Below, in pieces: positions 1-8,191 of a stretch of 45,245 nucleotides of DNA. The DNA comes from Steroidobacteraceae bacterium. GTDB lineage: Bacteria; Pseudomonadota; Gammaproteobacteria; Steroidobacterales; Steroidobacteraceae. A model generated the notes under the pieces. That model searched no databases and was not told the DNA's origin. It saw only the letters and a list, made by a program, of their open reading frames with translations. Every line of letters begins with the position of its first letter. Within the stretch, counting starts at the first letter, position 1. The position numbers were made by a program, and so were the translations under genes. The DNA is taken from assembly GCA_027531255.1 (NCBI GenBank), contig JAPZRU010000015.1, positions 1-45,245 of the forward strand, given 5' to 3'.

Positions 1-238
1 GCCAAGGCGGCGTGAGCCAAGAGCTTCTGCCGCCTGCGGCGGCAGACCGCGGTTGTGGGTAAGATCGAATTCGACGAGGCGAGAGACGAAGAGCAGCGCA
101 TCATTAACCCGCCCGGCAGGATCCACTCAACCCGAGAGGAAAGCTGTCCAAACAAGCGGAGCCACCGCTGGACAGCACGACCGCGCCTGACCAGCCGGCG
201 CGCCGGCGGCGGCCGATGACCGCCACCGCTACGGCGGT
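1..238. other. gene-free left edge
   Basis: No coding region is recognised. Short open stretches exist in all frames but none resembles a known protein. Two inverted repeats are visible. A perfect 8-bp stem with a 3-nt loop lies at 27-45 (CTGCCGCC / GGCGGCAG), and a longer imperfect hairpin at 143-176 is listed separately. The tail of a gene entering from the left cannot be excluded. Confidence 0.5.
143..176 (-). terminator. hairpin, possible terminator of the AraC-type gene
   Basis: GCTGTCCA (143-150) and TGGACAGC (169-176) are perfect complements, and an inner GCGG/CCGC pair shortens the loop. Read on the minus strand, the hairpin lies 60-95 bases past the stop of the AraC-type gene and is followed by CTTTCCTC, a weak T-tract. 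A factor-independent terminator is plausible, but the short T-run keeps this uncertain. Confidence 0.4.
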
Positions 239-1384
239 TCATGCGGCGGCGCTGCCGCCTGAGGACGGGCGTTCTTCGGGGGCGGCCGAGTCCAAGTGGC
301 GCCGGAAGGTTTCCGGCGTCTCGCCGTAGGACTTCTTGAACGCCCGGTGGAAGTTTGCGGCGTCGGAGTAGCCCAGCAGGGCCGCTATCGATTGCGAGGG
401 CATCTTGGTGTTCTTAAGGTACTTTGCGGCGATCGTCATTCGCAGGTTGCCGACGATCCCTCGAAAGGTGGCCCGCTCGGCGACGAGGTATCGGCGCAGG
501 GTCCGCGAGCTCATGTTGAGCTTTCGAGCGACGTCCTCCAGCGGGGGAAACTGGCCCGGCTGGTTCAGGAGGACGCGCTGCACCTGGTAGACGACGTTTC
601 CCTCGTTGCACTGCTCGTGGGCGATGATGTCGCACTGCTGCTCGCACAGCAGCGCCATCTCGGGGTTCGCCAGCGAGATGGGTTCGTCGAGCAGCGCCGC
701 CGGGAACCTGGCGCCGCAATCCGGCTGGTTGTACGCGATCGGGCAGCGAAACAGCTGCTCGTAGAGGTGGTGGTACTTGGGACGGGCCCACGGGACGCGG
801 ATCTGGGTGAAGCGCAGCGAGCCCGGCTGCAGGAGCGCCCCGATCGGCAGCCAGGCGGCGAGCATCTCTTCGAGGTGATAACGGGTGGCGACGTCGTCGA
901 AGGGAAAGATCGGCGCTTCGTCGATGACCACGTCCTGGCCGTCGAGGTGGTAACGGAAACGCACCGTCGGATTGCTCAGCTGGTGGAAGCGCGCGATGGT
1001 GTCCATGACACTGCGCAGGTTGGCGCTGCTCAGGATCGCGTATCCCACGATGCCGTGGTCGGGCACCATGATCCGGCGCCCGGCCAGCAGGCCCAGCCCC
1101 GGGATGTCGTTCGTGGTCGTGATGGCGTGCAGCAGTCGCAGCCGGTGCCCCACGGTGCAGCGGGCGTCCTTCTCCTCGAGATCGCGGCGACTCAGGCCGA
1201 TGCGCGCGAGCATCCAGTCGAGGTCGAACGAGCCGGCCTCGGTCGCGGCCTCCATCAGGCGGACGATGTAGACGGCCGACAGGCGATGCTTGTCCGCGAC
1301 GTCCAGCAGGGACCGGCTCGGCACCGGCCGTATCTGCCGGCGCACGCTCCGGCCAGCCGCACGACCGTCAACGGTTACGGACAT
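239..1384 (-). CDS. AraC-family transcriptional regulator with arabinose-binding-like N-terminal domain
   Basis: A 381-residue regulator of the AraC/OruR type. Residues about 45-235 match the N-terminal ligand-sensing domain of this class (conserved GLLAGRR and DHGIVGYAIL segments). Residues about 270-365 form the double helix-turn-helix AraC domain, with MSSRTLRRYL in the first HTH and IAALLGYSDAANFHRAFKK plus a G-TP-FR ending in the second. Length and domain order are normal. The start overlaps the 3' end of the LuxR-type gene by 17 bp, so the two are likely co-transcribed. It is the only complete regulator in the left 21 kb and so the best candidate to control the catabolic genes; that link is inference. 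Confidence 0.9.
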   Translation of the reverse strand: MSVTVDGRAAGRSVRRQIRPVPSRSLLDVADKHRLSAVYIVRLMEAATEAGSFDLDWMLARIGLSRRDLEEKDARCTVGHRLRLLHAITTTNDIPGLGLLAGRRIMVPDHGIVGYAILSSANLRSVMDTIARFHQLSNPTVRFRYHLDGQDVVIDEAPIFPFDDVATRYHLEEMLAAWLPIGALLQPGSLRFTQIRVPWARPKYHHLYEQLFRCPIAYNQPDCGARFPAALLDEPISLANPEMALLCEQQCDIIAHEQCNEGNVVYQVQRVLLNQPGQFPPLEDVARKLNMSSRTLRRYLVAERATFRGIVGNLRMTIAAKYLKNTKMPSQSIAALLGYSDAANFHRAFKKSYGETPETFRRHLDSAAPEERPSSGGSAAA

Positions 1385-1877
1385 CTCGCAGCACCGCGTG
1401 ACCCAGGGACGGTGCGCCCTCGTCAGTGCCCCGCGGCGCCGTCCGGCCCGCGCGCGTCCGCGGCGCCATCAGCGGCGGCTCGTGGCGAGCCCGGCCGGAT
1501 ACCACGGCAGCGGCGACGAGACGCGCGTCGATGAACGCGGTGGACGGACGGGGCTCGAGGGAAGCCGACAGGAACTGCAGGAATTGGCCGAACAGGACGG
1601 CGTGGGAGTTGACGCCCAGCTTTGCGTAGGCGTTCCGTCGGTGCACCTTTTCGGTCTTGAGCGCGATCTGCAGTTCGCTCGCGACCACCTTGGATGGCAG
1701 GCCGCGCAGGATCAACTGCACGACGGCCTGCTCGCGCGCGGTGAGCACGCCGCGCCCGAACGCGCAGATCGCTTCTTCGATGTTCCGGTGCAGGACGCCC
1801 TCGGGCAGGGTGCGACCGATACCGTCGGGCAAGACCGGCGGGACATGCACCGTGGAAACGTCGTCCTTATCTCTCAT
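1368..1877 (-). CDS. LuxR-type HTH protein, probably N-terminally truncated
   Basis: Residues about 35-105 are a clear LuxR-type helix-turn-helix (LTAREQAVVQLILRG, then SELQIALKTEKVHRRN and AYAKLGVNSHAVLFGQFL). Relatives with this HTH are usually about 250 residues, with a large N-terminal domain. Here only some 35 residues precede the HTH, so most of that domain is missing. The last 60 residues are Arg/Ala-rich without recognisable structure and run into the start of the AraC-type gene. An ATG opens the frame, but the gene looks like a remnant. A phased repeat that could be an insertion-sequence end lies 74 bp upstream and could explain the loss. It may still bind DNA. Confidence 0.6.
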   Translation of the reverse strand: MRDKDDVSTVHVPPVLPDGIGRTLPEGVLHRNIEEAICAFGRGVLTAREQAVVQLILRGLPSKVVASELQIALKTEKVHRRNAYAKLGVNSHAVLFGQFLQFLSASLEPRPSTAFIDARLVAAAVVSGRARHEPPLMAPRTRAGRTAPRGTDEGAPSLGHAVLRDVRNR

Positions 1878-2184
1878 GGTGGTGATGTCAAGTACTTACC
1901 GACCCCGAACCGAATCTACGGTAAGCCGCTATTCAATAGCTTGTCACATACGGCCACTGGGTTATCATTTTCGGCCGACCAATTGTTGTTTCCGGCCACT
2001 CAGGGTCGATGTGCGGACCCTGCGGAACACCTTCTTCCGCGCGCAAAAACCATTGGAACCAGTGGCCTGGGCGAACCCTCCCGACTCCGTCGGAAGGATT
2101 GCCCTCGTCTGTAACGCACTCCGTTCCACTTCGCGTTCCGCCACGCCATGCGGGACCCGAGGCGCTCGCGCCCCGCCGTAGCAC
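1878..2184. other. intergenic region, less GC-rich than its surroundings
   Basis: A 307-base gap with no recognisable gene. The stretch at about 1880-2010 is visibly richer in A and T than the rest of the island and contains the 21-bp phased repeat listed below. It must hold the promoter for the LuxR/AraC pair on the minus strand, but no convincing -35/-10 pair was found at a sensible distance from the start at 1877. Confidence 0.4.
1951..2013. repeat. three 21-bp phased units beginning CGGCC, possible insertion-sequence end remnant
   Basis: Units start at 1951 (CGGCCACTGGG), 1972 (CGGCCGACCAA) and 1993 (CGGCCACTCAG), exactly 21 bp apart, two helical turns. Each is followed by T-rich sequence in the first two units. 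Multiple phased repeats of about 20 bp are a feature of IS21-family ends, where transposase binds. No transposase gene is present, so this would be a remnant. A regulator-binding array is the alternative. Confidence 0.4.
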
Positions 2185-2799
2185 TCAGGCGTCGTAGGTC
2201 TCGAAGCGGAGGGGCGTCGGCTTGTTGCCGTTCACGACCTGCGGCCAGTAGCAGACCGACACGAGCCAGAGCAGGTCCATCTCCGCCCGGAGATCGATGT
2301 AGTCGCCTGCCTTCGACTTCGGCTCGCGCAGCACCCAGCTCCCGTCGGGGTCGTACCCGACGTTCATGAACACGTTGAAGCAGGACACGGACTGCAGGTG
2401 GACCTTCGGGATCCCGTTGGCCTCGAAGGCGTCCTCGAGCGTGTCCCGACAACCCTTTCGGTCGTCGATCTGGAACAGCCTGCGCGCCACGCGAGAGCAG
2501 AAGCCACCGCCCGTGTAGTGATCGTCCACGGTGTCGGCAGTGATAGTCCACATGGGATTCATGAGGTTCGTGTAGATCGTGTCTCCCGCGTGCCAACGCC
2601 AGCGATTGAGAAGCCAGTTCGTGTAGACGCAGTCGAGGTACTCGGTCGGCTCGTTCAGGCGGATGCTGACGAAATCGGCGACCTGCTGACCCTCGACGTC
2701 GACGATGCGCAGCGTCTGTCCCTTCCGCAGCGTGCCGAAGCCGTAGTGATGCGGCTGGATCGTCTCGCTCTTGACCAGTCGACCGGGTGTCTGCGTCAT
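2185..2799 (-). CDS. DUF1989 (urea carboxylase-associated) family protein
   Basis: A 204-residue protein whose whole length matches the DUF1989 family. Recognisable segments are the N-terminal GQTLRIVDVEGQQVADFVSI, the central DTIYTNLMNPMW and the C-terminal FNVFMNVGYDPDG with Cys-containing SVSCFNVF. Family members often accompany urea carboxylase/allophanate hydrolase genes, but no such genes are present here. It lies 29 bp downstream of the molybdenum hydroxylase on the same strand and probably shares its transcript. The biochemical role is unknown. Its position suggests handling of a nitrogen-containing intermediate, which is inference. Confidence 0.85.
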   Translation of the reverse strand: MTQTPGRLVKSETIQPHHYGFGTLRKGQTLRIVDVEGQQVADFVSIRLNEPTEYLDCVYTNWLLNRWRWHAGDTIYTNLMNPMWTITADTVDDHYTGGGFCSRVARRLFQIDDRKGCRDTLEDAFEANGIPKVHLQSVSCFNVFMNVGYDPDGSWVLREPKSKAGDYIDLRAEMDLLWLVSVCYWPQVVNGNKPTPLRFETYDA

Positions 2800-2828
2800 C
2801 GAATCCTCCCGAACCGAAGCGACGTGAC

Positions 2829-5018
2829 TCAGGCCTTCATGCCGCTTCCGGCGAGCGGAAGCCGCCGGAGTCGGCGTCCGGTTGCGGCGAAGATCGCGTT
2901 GAAGACGGCGGGAGCCGCGTGGGGCACGGCGGCCTCACCGATGCCCGACGGGCGTTCCTGGCTTGGCACGAGGATGACGTCGACCGCCGGCGCCGCGTCG
3001 AGCCGAAGCAGCGGATAGTCGTCGAAGTTGGACTGCTTCGCGACGCCGTGCTCGAGTACGATCTCGCCGTACAGGGCTGCCGAGAGGGCGAACAGGATTC
3101 CGCCCTCGACCTGCGCCCTGACGCCGTCCGGATTGACCACCAGTCCGCAGTCGATCGCGCAGGTCACGCGGCGCACGCGGACCGCGTCGCCCTCGACCTC
3201 GACTTCGGCCACCTGCGCGGCCTTGGTGCCCCAGTAGTCCTGGATGGCGACTCCCCGCGCGCGGCCTCGCGGCAGGGCTGTGCCCCACCCCGCCGCCTCC
3301 GCGGCGAGGTCGAGCACGCGGAGCAGCCTGGAGTTCTTCGGGTCGCCGGCCAGCAGCGCCCTTCGGTACTGCACCGGATCGCGACCGACCCGGTGGGCGA
3401 GCTCGTCGATGAAGCTCTCGACCGCGAAGCAGGTGCCGCTGTTGCCCACCGCCCGGAACCATTGCACGGTCGGACCAAAGGCAGGCTGATGCACGTCCAC
3501 GCTGAGGTTGGGGACGGCGTACGGAAGGTCCTTCGCCCCGGCCACGTTGGTCTCGTCCACGCCGTTCGAGACCAGGAAAGCGAACTCGCTTCCCTCGCAC
3601 GCCGAACGAGCCACGATGGTGTGGGCCCAGGCGGCGGGAAGGCCGTCGGCCCCGAGCACGGCGCGCACGCGATTGAGCGCCATCGGACGGTAGAGCCCGC
3701 CGCGGATGTCGTCCTCGCGCGTCCATACGTTGCGGATCGGCGCCCGGAGTGCGCGCACCGCCGCGACGATCTCGGCGGTTTCCTTCACGACGTCACCGTC
3801 AGGACTGCCCCGGCGTCCGAAGCTGCCGCCGAGGTACTGCGTGCGTACCCGGACCCGGTCCGGCGACACGCCGAGAGCCTTGGCGGCGACCTGCTTGTCG
3901 AGACTCTGGTACTGGGTGCCCAGCCACACGTCGCACCCGTCCGGCGTCTCGTGGATCGTGCAGTTGAGCGGCTCCATGGGCGCGTGCGCGACGTACGGCA
4001 GGACGTACTCGCACTCGACGACGTCCTCGGCGCGCGCGAATTCGCGCGCCGTGTCGCCGCGACGGGCGGCGAGCGCCCCCGGAGACCGGGCCAGCGTGCG
4101 GTAGCGATCCTCGATCACGGCGCTTGAGAGCAACTCTCCGGCCGCACTCAGGTCCCATTCGACCTCGAGCGCGCGGCGGCCCTCCAGCGCCGCCCAGTAG
4201 TGCTCGGCGACCACCGCGATGCCCGACGGCACTTCCACCACGGCCCTGACGCCGGGCACTCGCAGAGCCGCATCCCGGCGATACGTCCTGGCGCGGGCGT
4301 TCGGAAGCGGCTTGCGTGCAACCGTGGCCGTGAGCATGTCGGGAAGGTCGACGTCGAGCCCGAAGAGCGGCTGCCCAGTCGCCTTCGCCCGCCCCTCCAG
4401 CCGCGGCATCGAGCGCCCGACGATGCGGAACTCCGAGGGATCCTTGAACTTCAGCGCATCCCGGGGAGGGGGCGTCAGCTTCGCGGCATCCTCCACCAGC
4501 TCGCCGTAGCCGAACCGCCGACCGTCGGGCCCGAGCACCGATCCTTCCGACGTGCGGCAGGTACCGGGAGCCACGCCCCAGCGAGTGGCCGCGGCCGACA
4601 CCAGCATCGTCCTCGCAGCGGCGGCGGCATGCCGCATCGAGTCGTAGAAGACCGGGATGCTCGTGCTCGCGTTGGTCGCCTGCACGCCGCCGAAGAGCGG
4701 ATTGCCGTATGCGGGGTCCGCGGGCGAGGCCTCCGCGGACACGTCGTTCCAGTCCGCATCGAGTTCGTCGGCGAGGACCATAGCAAGCGCCGTGAAGACG
4801 CCTTGACCCATCTCCGCGGGACCGATGATCGCGGTCACCTTGCCGTCCGGCGTGATCCGCACGAATGCGTGCGGATGGAGAACCGCCGGCGCGATCGCAC
4901 GGCGCGCAGTACCGGCGACCACCTCGCCGACCCGGAACCCGAGTACGAGCGCGCCCACTCCGTATGCCGCGCCGGCGAGCACCGCGCGTCGAGTGACCCG
5001 CGAACCGCTGCCGCTCAT
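2829..5018 (-). CDS. molybdopterin-binding subunit of a xanthine dehydrogenase/isoquinoline 1-oxidoreductase-type hydroxylase
   Basis: A 729-residue large subunit of the molybdenum hydroxylase family, closest in layout to isoquinoline 1-oxidoreductase beta subunits (IorB-like). The N-terminus carries a Tat-type signal ([21 protein letters not shown]), so the enzyme is probably exported folded with its cofactor. Family landmarks include [31 protein letters not shown] in the middle and the active-site Glu in [19 protein letters not shown] near the C-terminus. Its start overlaps the stop of the 2Fe-2S subunit by 4 bp (ATGA), showing translational coupling. Such enzymes hydroxylate carbon next to a ring nitrogen or oxidise aldehydes; the substrate here is unknown. 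No cytochrome c electron acceptor is encoded beside it. Confidence 0.9.
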   Translation of the reverse strand: MSGSGSRVTRRAVLAGAAYGVGALVLGFRVGEVVAGTARRAIAPAVLHPHAFVRITPDGKVTAIIGPAEMGQGVFTALAMVLADELDADWNDVSAEASPADPAYGNPLFGGVQATNASTSIPVFYDSMRHAAAAARTMLVSAAATRWGVAPGTCRTSEGSVLGPDGRRFGYGELVEDAAKLTPPPRDALKFKDPSEFRIVGRSMPRLEGRAKATGQPLFGLDVDLPDMLTATVARKPLPNARARTYRRDAALRVPGVRAVVEVPSGIAVVAEHYWAALEGRRALEVEWDLSAAGELLSSAVIEDRYRTLARSPGALAARRGDTAREFARAEDVVECEYVLPYVAHAPMEPLNCTIHETPDGCDVWLGTQYQSLDKQVAAKALGVSPDRVRVRTQYLGGSFGRRGSPDGDVVKETAEIVAAVRALRAPIRNVWTREDDIRGGLYRPMALNRVRAVLGADGLPAAWAHTIVARSACEGSEFAFLVSNGVDETNVAGAKDLPYAVPNLSVDVHQPAFGPTVQWFRAVGNSGTCFAVESFIDELAHRVGRDPVQYRRALLAGDPKNSRLLRVLDLAAEAAGWGTALPRGRARGVAIQDYWGTKAAQVAEVEVEGDAVRVRRVTCAIDCGLVVNPDGVRAQVEGGILFALSAALYGEIVLEHGVAKQSNFDDYPLLRLDAAPAVDVILVPSQERPSGIGEAAVPHAAPAVFNAIFAATGRRLRRLPLAGSGMKA

Positions 5019-5500
5019 GACGCGCTACTCCGGTCGCCACGCAGCCTATCGGCCGCCGACCGGATCGCCGCGCGGATCCTGGGATAGGTTCCGCAGCGGC
5101 ACAGGTTTCCCGACATCGCGCTGTCGATCTCCTCGGTCGTAGGCGACGGGTTGCGCTCGAGCAGCGCCGCGGCCGACATGAGCTGGCCGGGCTGGCAGTA
5201 ACCGCACTGCGACACCTGGTGTTCGAGCCAGGCTTCCTGCAGCGGGTGCAAAGCTTCGCCGCCCAGTCCCTCGATGGTGCGCACGCTCCTGCCCGCGGCC
5301 CGCGCCACAGGCAGGACGCACGACCGGACGGCGACCCCGTCGAGGTGCACCGTGCACGCGCCGCACAGCCCCTTGCCGCACCCGTACTTCGTGCCACGGA
5401 GCTTCAGCAGGTCACGAAGCACCCAGAGCAGCGGCATGTCATCGGGCGCCTGCACGACGTGCTGCCGGCCGTTGATCGTCAGCGTCTTGCCAGATCCCAT
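5015..5500 (-). CDS. 2Fe-2S subunit of the molybdenum hydroxylase (isoquinoline 1-oxidoreductase alpha-type)
   Basis: A 161-residue small subunit with two [2Fe-2S] clusters. Cys41, Cys46, Cys49 and Cys61 form the plant-ferredoxin-type site ([15 protein letters not shown]). Cys99, Cys102, Cys134 and Cys136 form the second, alpha-helical site (QCGYCQPGQ and [12 protein letters not shown]). All eight ligands are present and the length is normal. It passes electrons from the molybdenum centre of the partner encoded directly downstream. It has no signal peptide and is expected to be co-exported with the Tat-bearing partner, as in this family. The gene follows the TonB-receptor gene after 36 bp, so receptor, hydroxylase and DUF1989 protein probably form one operon. 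Confidence 0.93.
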   Translation of the reverse strand: MGSGKTLTINGRQHVVQAPDDMPLLWVLRDLLKLRGTKYGCGKGLCGACTVHLDGVAVRSCVLPVARAAGRSVRTIEGLGGEALHPLQEAWLEHQVSQCGYCQPGQLMSAAALLERNPSPTTEEIDSAMSGNLCRCGTYPRIRAAIRSAADRLRGDRSSAS

Positions 5501-5536
5501 CGGTCGACCATCCTCCGTGGCTGCGCCCGCCCGGCT

Positions 5537-7909
5537 TCACTCGAAGCGATAGGAGAAATCCGCCCCGTACACCCTGGGCCTGCCCGGCTGGAACACGTTG
5601 CCGCCGAAGGACTCGAGACCGTAGGCCGAGGCGAAGTACTCCTTGTCGAGCAGATTCCGCGCGAAGATCCCGAACTCCGCCCGGTCGTCGAGGAAGCGGA
5701 GCGACGCCCTCGCATCGACGACCGCATACGCGTCTTCGCGCAGACCCGGCCGGTTCTCGACGGTGAAGTAACGCTCCGAGTTCCACCGGCCCTGCACCTG
5801 GAGGGACAGCACGTTGCTCCCGCTGATCGCGCGTTCGTAGCGACCCAGCGCGTTGAGCGACCACTCCGGAGACTGGGGCAGCCGATTGCCCGACCGGTCG
5901 CCGACCTTGGGGTCGAAGAACTTGGTGAACTTCGCGTCCGGGAGCCAGGTGCCGCCGAAGCTGAACAGCCACGCATCCGAGGCGCGCAACTGCGTCTCGA
6001 ACTCGGCGCCGTTGATCTCCGCCTCGCCCACGTTCGTCAGGGACGGGAACGGGCTGTCCGGGTTCACGAAGCTCTGCACCTGCTGGTTCTTGTACTGCAT
6101 GTGGAAGACCGCGAGGTTCGCCCGCAGCCTGCCGTCGAGCATGGTGCTCTTCAAACCGACCTCGTAGCTGTTGAGGTACTCCGGATCCGTCAGGCTCACC
6201 TCTGACGGCACGATGATCGCCGCGCCGTTGAACTCGCCGCCCTTGAAGCCGCGCGACGCGCTGCCGTAGACCATCGTCGTGTCGTCGAAGTCGTAGCCGA
6301 GGATGACCCGGCCGCTCCACTTCTTCCACGTGCGAACGAGCCGCTCGGGCGGGATCAGCGGCGCGAGGAACGCCGCCTGCGCCTGCGCCCGTGACACCTT
6401 CTCGTAGGGAGACAGCGCCGGCACGAACTGCGGCGGCGCCGCCGGCGCGCCGAGCACGCCCGACGAATTGGTGGCCCAGGTCTGGATGGCCGCATCACGC
6501 TTGTCCGAGGTCCAGCGCAGGCCGGCCGTCAGCTTCCAGCGTTCCGCGAAGCGGAAGGTGCCGTCGGCGAAAGCCGCGTAGCTCCCGGTCTTCTGGTCGA
6601 GCACCTGCGCGATGCCGGTGCCACCGAGGTCGCCGACCTGGTAGTGGGCGAACGACGAATTCTCGTCGCCGTAGTAGTAGACGCCGCCGACCCAGTTGAA
6701 CGCGCCGGCGTAGTTCGAGGTGACGCGGAACTCCTGGCTCCAGTAGCTGGTCTCGGCCAGGAACGTGCTCGTCAGGAACGACAGCGAGTGACCGTCCGAG
6801 TCGTGGAGCCGCTCGAGGTCCGCCGAGTCCCACGCGGTGACGGACGTGAGCTTGTGCGCGCCCAACTCCCAGTTGAGTTCCGCGGCCGCACCATGCGCGT
6901 CCACCGCCTCCGTGCTGACCGTCTGCTCGGTCGTCTCGTGCGTCGCGCTCGAATCGCGGATGCCGAAGCCGTAGGGATCGGAGCACCCGTTCAGCACGGC
7001 GCCGGACACGGCACCCGGCGGACAGTTCGTCGGAGGAGTCCCCAGAATGAATCCCGGCTTAGAGATCACGTTGCCGCCGTCGCTCTTCCCGCCGTGCAGG
7101 CTGACGACCGCCGAGAAGTTCTCGGTCGGCGCCCACAGCAGTTTGCCCCGAACCGAGTTCATGTCGATGTCGCTGGCCTCCGAGCCGTTCCGCGCGACGA
7201 ACGCCGGATTGACGTTGCGGAACGCTCCGTCGTCGCTCTGCCTCGAGAAACCCAGGCGAAAGGCCGCAGTATCGCCCAGCGAGCCGCCGAGCGCGGCATC
7301 GACGTTCAGCGTCCTGAACCGCCCGACGGTGAGCTTCGCTTCCCCTTCCAGACCGGAACCGAGGCTAGGCTTGCGCGTGATGATGTTGATCGCGCCGCCC
7401 GTCGTGTTTCGCCCGAACAGCGTGCCCTGCGGCCCGCGCAGAACCTCGATCCTCTCGATGTCGAACAGCGCGAGGCCCTGCGCGACGTTCTGCCCGATGT
7501 AGACGCCGTCCACGTAGAACCCGATCGGCGTGATCGACGTGGTGACGAAGCTCGCGTTACCGATGCCACGGAGGAACGTGAGCGGCGTGGCGACGCCGAA
7601 CTCGTTGTGGATCTGAAGCCCCGGGACGAGTTGCCCGATGTCGTTGAGGTTCGTGATGTTGGCGCTGGCGATGTCCGTGCCGGTCACGGCGTTGATGGAG
7701 ATCGGCACGCGCTGCAGCGACTCCTCGCGCCGGTTGGCCGTGACTACGACTTCCTCGAGCGTTCCGGTTTCCGCAGCCCGTGCGCTTTCCATCGCCCCGG
7801 GGGCGACCACGAGCGCGGCGCAGACTGCGTGCGCGAGGCGGCCGCGACCGGCGCGCCGTCGGTGTGCGGCGGCATCGAGGGCCGCCACGGGTGAGTTTGA
7901 CTGCATCAT
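5537..7909 (-). CDS. TonB-dependent outer-membrane receptor
   Basis: About 790 residues. After an Ala-rich export signal ending near SARAAE comes a TonB-box-like LEEVVVTANRREES, then the plug domain (VPISINAVTGTDI, IERIEVLRGPQGTLFGRNTTGGAINI) and a beta-barrel running to the C-terminus (GADFSYRFE). The frame is open to 8053, but that extension would cover the conserved promoter motif at 7983-8004 and has no signal character. ATG at 7909 is preferred: it gives the normal signal peptide and follows a purine-rich stretch. The receptor resembles those of environmental degraders that import hydrophobic or aromatic substrates. The downstream hydroxylase genes suggest it imports their substrate; this is inference. 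Confidence 0.9.
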   Translation of the reverse strand: MMQSNSPVAALDAAAHRRRAGRGRLAHAVCAALVVAPGAMESARAAETGTLEEVVVTANRREESLQRVPISINAVTGTDIASANITNLNDIGQLVPGLQIHNEFGVATPLTFLRGIGNASFVTTSITPIGFYVDGVYIGQNVAQGLALFDIERIEVLRGPQGTLFGRNTTGGAINIITRKPSLGSGLEGEAKLTVGRFRTLNVDAALGGSLGDTAAFRLGFSRQSDDGAFRNVNPAFVARNGSEASDIDMNSVRGKLLWAPTENFSAVVSLHGGKSDGGNVISKPGFILGTPPTNCPPGAVSGAVLNGCSDPYGFGIRDSSATHETTEQTVSTEAVDAHGAAAELNWELGAHKLTSVTAWDSADLERLHDSDGHSLSFLTSTFLAETSYWSQEFRVTSNYAGAFNWVGGVYYYGDENSSFAHYQVGDLGGTGIAQVLDQKTGSYAAFADGTFRFAERWKLTAGLRWTSDKRDAAIQTWATNSSGVLGAPAAPPQFVPALSPYEKVSRAQAQAAFLAPLIPPERLVRTWKKWSGRVILGYDFDDTTMVYGSASRGFKGGEFNGAAIIVPSEVSLTDPEYLNSYEVGLKSTMLDGRLRANLAVFHMQYKNQQVQSFVNPDSPFPSLTNVGEAEINGAEFETQLRASDAWLFSFGGTWLPDAKFTKFFDPKVGDRSGNRLPQSPEWSLNALGRYERAISGSNVLSLQVQGRWNSERYFTVENRPGLREDAYAVVDARASLRFLDDRAEFGIFARNLLDKEYFASAYGLESFGGNVFQPGRPRVYGADFSYRFE

Positions 7910-7982
7910 GAGTTTCTTCGCCCCCTTCGCCTCGCCACCCGACGTGTGTAGCCAGACGATGGTGAGTACTGCGGACCACGGA

Positions 7983-8004
7983 ATCCATAGGTCCAAAGAC
8001 TTAG
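7983..8004 (-). promoter_or_regulatory. conserved 22-bp promoter/operator motif, copy T (first receptor operon)
   Basis: Read on the plus strand the site begins ATCCATA and ends AAGACTTAG. It matches the copy at 16260-16281 at 17 of 22 positions. Its near edge lies 73 bp before the receptor start at 7909, the same placement as the copies before the two Rieske genes (66 and 75 bp). On the gene's own strand it reads CTAAG, then CTT, ending TATGGAT. The shared sequence and spacing point to a common regulator or promoter class. Confidence 0.6.
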
Positions 8005-8080
8005 CATCTGACGGGCACGCTCCGGCGCCGAGCATGCGACGCCCTGCGCGCACTCATCCGGGGCGACCGCTGGTCGGGTC

Positions 8081-8099
8081 GCGCTCCGAGGCGGAGCGC
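8081..8099 (-). terminator. perfect hairpin between the receptor genes, possible terminator
   Basis: GCGCTCCG (8081-8088) and CGGAGCGC (8092-8099) form an 8-bp perfect stem with a 3-nt loop, about 90 bp past the stop of the second receptor gene on the minus strand. No T-tract follows, so factor-independent termination is uncertain. The surrounding 8005-8191 holds no gene. Confidence 0.35.
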
Positions 8100-8191
8100 T
8101 CGGCCTCGGCTCGGGTGCGAGACCGACCGCGCCGATGCCGAGCGGACCGGAGCGCAGTCAAGACGGAAGTGAGAGCCGCGCAGCGCGACGC

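Noticed and set aside
3799-5397. 532-codon minus-strand frame overlapping the molybdenum hydroxylase genes
   Set aside because: Alternate frame of the two hydroxylase subunits, whose own frames contain every expected motif.
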